Below are positions 58,514-64,000 of a stretch of 64,000 nucleotides of DNA, piece by piece; position 1 is the stretch's first letter, and every line of letters starts with the position of its first letter. The notes beneath the pieces were generated by a model, which ran no database searches, was not told the DNA's origin, and worked only from the letters and a program-made list of their open reading frames with translations. Origin of the DNA: Pagrus major (lineage: Eukaryota; Chordata; Actinopteri; Spariformes; Sparidae); the NCBI RefSeq assembly GCF_040436345.1, contig NC_133223.1, forward strand, positions 23,819,410 to 23,883,409, written 5' to 3'. Position numbers and translations under genes: made by a program.

Positions 58514-60560
58514 AGTTGTCTTTGTGTCAGCAGTGCCAACAACAACACTTGGAAATGCTTTGTTGTCTTAATGGCAACCATTCTGTATCTGGCTCAGTGG
58601 AGCAGAGAATGCACACTTATTTTATTATTAATGATCCTCCCTTTAATTTACTTGTGCAATTACAATTTGACAAAAAAGACAAAGAAAAACAGTTACATTA
58701 ACACAATGCAACAGGCAATGATGATAGTCTTTTTTCCTACACATGCAGAGCATCAGATGATTTAACAATGTAGACCCAAATTAGAGGAAGCGATGCCCAT
58801 TTTATTTGGATGGGACCGTCGAACATGGAATCTTAAAGCCATGAGCAGCTTCTGCCAAAGCAAATTCCTTGTATGTGAAAATGTACTTGGAAATCAACAT
58901 GAGTCTGATTCTGGAGATTGGTTAATATCAGCGATTTGTGTTCAAAAGAACTTATAACTGGGCGTACATTATTCATCTTTGGAAAGCTCATGTTTTGGAA
59001 GGCAAACATCTAGTTTGTCATTTTGATTATGGGGATATTTGGCAGTTTGAGTCCAATCTGTGTTACCTATTGGCAAAATAACAGCAGCAGCGACAGTTGA
59101 AAGTTTTAGGTGCAGAAAGAAATTACTGACTAAACTTACTAAAGTTATTTCTGCTATGGTTTTAAAATATGTGCCATCTACAGATAATGAGTGTCATGCA
59201 TGCAGTTTTTGATAAAACTATCATTACAGCTAAAACACATACAGTTCAGTTATGTAAAAGACTAAGTCACTTTAGTTCTGGTGTAGCAAGGTTTTTACAT
59301 TTCTGTGAATATTCAATGAGAAATATATTTTTTTAAATGTATTGGGAAATTGAGGTCTTGGCAAGAAAATTGAAATTGCTGTTGCTTTGGTTCCCACACT
59401 GTAAGTTGGTGTCAACAGGTCTTGTTGGTTTAGAGACTGCCCTTTGATCAGAAAAGCAACTGTTTTTTAAAAAACATATGAAACCACAAAAAACATCTTC
59501 TAAAATGATTTTTTTCTTTTTACATTTTTATTGAAGGCAGTTTCCCCATATTTTGATTGAGTTGATGAGGACCAAGTCAAGGCAGAATCACAACAATCAT
59601 CATTTTGCAAATAGAGAAACTGCTTCTTTTGATAACCAGTAAACATCTTTGAATCTAATTCACAAGGGCTGTAATTCTGTTTGTTTCAAGGATTACAGCT
59701 TGATGTGAAATATGTGATATATTCTTGCGTGAGCAGCTTTCATTCTCAGGAACACCTTACACAACACCGCCACCACCACCACAAAACTAAAGCTTCAAAA
59801 ATTACCAACAAGCTGAATCACCACCAGTCTGGCTCAGGCTCAACAAAGATTGGACATTAAAAATCTTCACAATGCAACACATTTAATATGCATTATACTG
59901 TGAAGGAGTTCACACATTCAACAATTTATACAGTATTGTAGCTGGATGAATAGATTTTCTATATTTCGGGTAAAACAGCCCTTTTTTGCTGTCTCAGACT
60001 TGTAATTATAATTTGCAGAGTTTAAGGACTGCCAGTCATAGACCAGAGAGCATGAATGTTTTTATTGCTGAGACATATAAAAGGGACAGTAAAGTAGCCC
60101 TTAAATGCCATCTGGCCTCATTTCAACATCGTAACAAGGCTAACAAGACTCAGCAGTGACTCTGTAGTGCTTTGAGAACGTTAACATGTTCTTATGACAA
60201 TGCGTATATAATGGCTACAATGTTCACCATCTTAGTTTAGCATGATAGTATTTGCTGATTAGCAATGAACACAAAGTACAGCTGAGACTGGCAGTTATGT
60301 AATCATGCTGCTTTCAGAAGGAACTCATGAGCATGGGGTTACACCATGGGACAAGATATGCTTCGTATTCAAGGGGTTAAGTCATGAGAATACCGCTGCT
60401 AAACAGCAGCGTCTACAAGCCACATAGGCTAACAATTTAGCAAGCTAGCAGCAGGTAAAGAAAGGTAAAGAGAAATTCTACAGCTACAATTATAAAATAG
60501 GCTTATAACTTACCACCCACCAAAAAAATGAGCTTCCATGGCCTCAACCGTTTGAAAAGA
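58514..60560. other. No gene seen
   Basis: AT-rich, unassigned. A short (CCA)n run lies near 59767-59780. Confidence 0.25.
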
Positions 60561-60843
60561 AGCAGTATAAAGCCTTTTGTGGCTCTAGACTCAGTAGCAT
60601 GCAATCTGATAAATTGCCTCCAGTGATGTCACTGAGTGGCTATGTTGCATTGTGGGTAATGTAGGCGCCAGGTTTAGAAAAGTAAAAAAGTAAAAAAAAA
60701 CTCCACACATTTTCCTTCCTTTCAAAACCAGTTGCCTACATTACCCATAATGCACCTTAGCCACTCAGTGACATCTGTGGAGGCAATTTGCCGCAATCAG
60801 TTTTTATGCAGCTTCCTTTTAAGCCACAAAAAGCTTTACACTA
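60561..60843. mobile_element. Inverted-repeat element
   Basis: Arms 60561-60676 and 60719-60843 are reverse complements. The strongest block is GATGTCACTGAGTGGCTA at the left and TAGCCACTCAGTGACATC at the right, followed by the GGGTAATGTAGGC / GCCTACATTACCC pair. An A-rich spacer of about 42 bases separates them. A terminal TTGGTGGAATTACCCTTTAA at 60903-60922 may be the true right end of a larger copy. Confidence 0.75.
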
Positions 60844-60922
60844 CTTTTTCCACAGATGCAGTAGTACTTACTGAGACCTGTAAGCACACTTGAATCGGTA
60901 AAATTGGTGGAATTACCCTTTA

Positions 60923-62756
60923 AGTTGATCACTGACGTTACTACAGTTCATCCTGAGGGGAGCATGGAAGTCTGTTCCAATTGGCAATCCATTCAATAGT
61001 TGTTGAAACAATTCATTCACTAATAAAGGTATTTTAATGGGTATGTGAAAATGTTGATCTGCTGGTTTGGCTAGAGGAATATAGGGAGCGACAAGAATGA
61101 ATGACTGTACAAAATTTCATGGCAATCAATCTTATATATTTTAAGCTATTTCAATCTGACCTTCCCTTTCTCAATGCCGCTTGCATGGCCACAAACTTTT
61201 TTTGATATATGAGACTTGGCTCCAGACGTCATGCTAACATTTCATTAGAAAATAAAGTTAAATATTTATAAACCGTTAAAACCCCATTACACTATAGCTA
61301 AACACCTTGTGTGGCCATAAATAGTGGTGCTGCAAGCTTAGCCAACATCTCACTGGCAGCGGAAGGTAAAAAAAAAAAAGGCTGTCATTTTTTCCATTGA
61401 CAATGCCAACACTGACTTTATCACACATGCTGGCCGTCTGTCCAGCCTTTGTCTGCATTGCACAGTTTTTATACATGCATTGCTTCAAGAGAAGCCTCGC
61501 TACTTCAAATAATTTATCCTCTAAATAACAGTTTGCATTTTGTTCTTACTAACTACTACTAACTGTGTGGGAGGCTTTAATGAACCCAGTGTCATTCTGC
61601 CTTATGGAGCTACAAAACCCATGCCTTCATTAGTCTGGCTTCCACTGGCGTGTTTAAGTGTCCTTTGATGGTCCAAAAGCTGTTTCAGAGGCTTTTTTAT
61701 ACTGCCTGTACATCCTTTTATTTCAGGGGAGCATTGGGAATATAAATAGTCAAACCCAAGTATATTGTGTGTCAGCACAAAAATCCTGGCAGAATCTGCC
61801 TAAAAATTGACATGGGTATCAGGCGTCTAAAAGCACTTATCAGTCAGAATTAATAAAGGTCTGTGCCAGTCGACACATTACTGCAGATTGCAGTGGGTTT
61901 GGCTTCCGCTCAGCACTCCCAAAGTCCAGCCAAATAACGCAAAGGCACCTACGGTAAGTGCCACATCTGAATCTGAGTTGACAAACAGGATAATAGAGGT
62001 TGCTGCCACACACTAAAAAGACCACACACATGCAAACACATAGTCCACTTGTACACTTCCACAAATCTGCGTCTAGTTCAGTTGAGAGGAGATGAGTCAG
62101 TCTTTGAATAACAGTCACTCTCAGATCTCGACAATGATTGAAGCAGTGCTAAAAAAAACAAAGACAGATGCAGATAAAACCAGTCCAATCCAATGAACGG
62201 CAGTGACAATGCACTCTATCATTAAACACACTCACGGACTCGCTGAATAGGGAAATGAGGGATTGATTTGAGATGATAGTCCCTGGGAGAGGTAGGTGTG
62301 TTTTCTTCTTCTTCCTCTGCAGGAGAATAATTATTTTTAAAAGCTATTTAAAACCATATAACACCACCTGGTATTCTTTGTTTCTAAATCTGGTCTTTGG
62401 CTCAATTGTTTTTTATTCCCTCCAGCTCCATGTCCTTTATGCTTCAGCCAAACACCAAGTGGCCTTTGGGCACTGTCTCCCGCTGTTGCCAACCCTGTCT
62501 CCTAAATTATGTTTTCTATATTACAAAAATGTCTTCATAATCATTTTGGGGTGACATTGTAATCACTTCCATGATTATGTTCACAGACAATGTTTCTGTA
62601 AGGATGAAACACTTCCCTCGTTGGGAATGGCAGCCAGGTGGCAGGACTGTGACACCAAGGGGTCTGTTTCCAGCCTCTCTGTGCTTAGGGTCAGGCAACA
62701 AAAACACTTTGGTTAACGGGAAATTCTGGTATTTTTAAACCTGGGCCCTATATTTT
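60923..62756. other. No gene seen
   Basis: Unassigned sequence, short frames only. Confidence 0.25.
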
Positions 62757-63360
62757 CATGTTTTGGTCTACAAACGATTCATACTTATCAAAGGCTTAGG
62801 AATAGGTCCAGTTGATTGCCTCAGCTGGCACACAACATGGCTGCAATGGCTGCAATTTAATCCTTTGGGGCACCCACAACGATCAAAATTACGTCCAGCG
62901 TTTTTGGGCACTGACAGGGTGAGGTTGTTATTCTAAGTGTCTGACAACATTACAGAAATAATTTCTTCAGAGATAGACCTTTTTGTTCCATTATAAGATC
63001 CTTTTTGTAGCAGAAAACACAAGTCTCGCTCTGAACACGATAGCTGAGTTGTTGCAGGAAGAGAATGGTGAAAGAACTAGAGGGGTTTAGAGAAACTGCC
63101 AGCAAGAAGCAAGAAAGTAACAACTCACCTCGCAGAATCGCAAAATCATTTCTGTAGTGTTGTCAGACACTTAGAAGAACAACCTCAGACTGTCAGGGGC
63201 AAAAACTAACACTTTTAGTTGACATAACTTTGACAGTCAGAGTTGCCCCAAAGGATTACTTTGCAACCGTTGCAGCCGTGTCATGACTGCCGCCTGAGGC
63301 GAGCTACTGGACCGATTCCAAAACTTTTGTTAGTATGAATCATTTACACACCAATACATG
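62757..63360. mobile_element. Large inverted-repeat element (about 600 bp)
   Basis: Arms 62757-62964 and 63143-63360 are reverse complements over roughly 210 bases. Matching blocks include ATTCATACT, GCTGCAATGGCTGCAA, TAATCCTTTGGGGCA / TGCCCCAAAGGATTA and TAAGTGTCTGACAACA / TGTTGTCAGACACTTA. A 178-base unpaired centre lies between. Upstream, GGGAAATTCTGGTATTTTTA (from 62719) probably belongs to the same element. Non-coding. Confidence 0.75.
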
Positions 63361-64000
63361 TCAGCACTGATCGTGATCTTTCTCTAACCCTAACAGAGTG
63401 CTGCCGGTGTCTAATCATATCCATGAAAAAGTAGTTTCCAGTGAACATTTTACTGATGCATTCAGTATCAACTTTTTTGCGACTTCCTTGGTACATTTAT
63501 TAACTGTTCCCGTTTCTGTGAATGTAATGTGAGGTCGACGTTACATTTCGCTCAAAATGTATTGCTGTTGGAAATTATGTGAATATAAATGTAATTTGTA
63601 GGCGGCAAGGCTGCTGAAGCAAACGGATCAAATTGTTCACTGGAGCCTGTCATTGAATTAGGAAGTGTGAATCTTCTTCATATTAACTCACAGTGCCAGC
63701 ATAATTCATAGGCAACGACTCACTGACTTTTGCTTACAGTGTGCTTTGAATTTACCTTCCCTTCACATTACTTTGAGTTACTTCTCTCTCACCCTTGTCA
63801 GAGAAATGTAACCTGAATTCAAATCTTAACCGGCAAGGGATGTGACAATATCATAGCAAGTTATTTTGCCAATAAAAGCCATGGCATTAATCATCGCATG
63901 GATCCCATTATTATCAAAATGTCATCAGTTGGCTGATGTGGAGCAGTAATTTTTACATTCAGAGACTCTGCATTCTTTCTAATTCCAAAATAATGAGCAA
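63361..64000. other. Right edge, no gene seen
   Basis: No supportable exon, RNA gene or repeat in the last 640 bases. Confidence 0.3.

Noticed and set aside
1..64000. CRISPR arrays, operons, prophage or retroviral genes
   Set aside because: No direct-repeat/spacer arrays, no ribosome-binding-site gene strings, and no gag/pol/env-like frames; this is animal nuclear DNA.

Overview
The window is animal genomic DNA, almost certainly from a ray-finned (teleost) fish. The evidence is split genes with GT/AG introns, a serotonin receptor of vertebrate type, and several short interspersed elements that I recognise from percomorph-type fish genomes (tRNA-derived SINEs, an L2/Rex1-like LINE tail, a Tc1 transposase relic and several terminal-inverted-repeat MITEs). 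I cannot name the species. Nothing prokaryotic or viral is visible.

Layout. (1) 913-3234, + strand: the last six coding exons of a DUF547-domain protein whose 5' part lies left of the window. (2) 7987-17706, - strand: a complete 12-exon ZNF654 orthologue (znf654) of about 1,502 residues, convergent with gene 1. It has the N-terminal helical region shared by ZNF654, ZNF292 and RLF, then six C2H2 fingers, then a C-terminal C2HC finger. Exon 9 carries a three-copy 32-residue tandem repeat. (3) 21935-23131, - strand: an intronless coding region for the serotonin receptor 5-HT1F (htr1f, 398 residues). htr1f followed by znf654 on the same strand matches the order and orientation I recall for human 3p11, which supports both calls. 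Human CGGBP1, which lies between them, is not visible here. (4) 23.2-64 kb: about 41 kb without a supportable protein gene. It holds dispersed repeats and fold-back elements, two CpG-dense patches (24.2 and 48.1 kb) that could be promoters or 5' exons, and otherwise unannotated single-copy-looking sequence. It is upstream of htr1f and may contain that gene's distal 5' exon and enhancers.

The three genes have no evident joint pathway. znf654 is probably a nuclear DNA-binding protein, htr1f a Gi/o-coupled plasma-membrane receptor, and the DUF547 protein is of unknown function. The main extra content is mobile DNA: a MITE family with three copies at different deletion stages, one nested inside a hAT-like element; at least five long inverted-repeat elements; a perfect 15-bp hairpin; and a 220-bp tandem duplication. 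I found no convincing undescribed multi-gene system. The points most worth checking are the coding minisatellite in znf654, its stop-or-splice C terminus, the nested MITE family, and the CpG patches as htr1f promoters.
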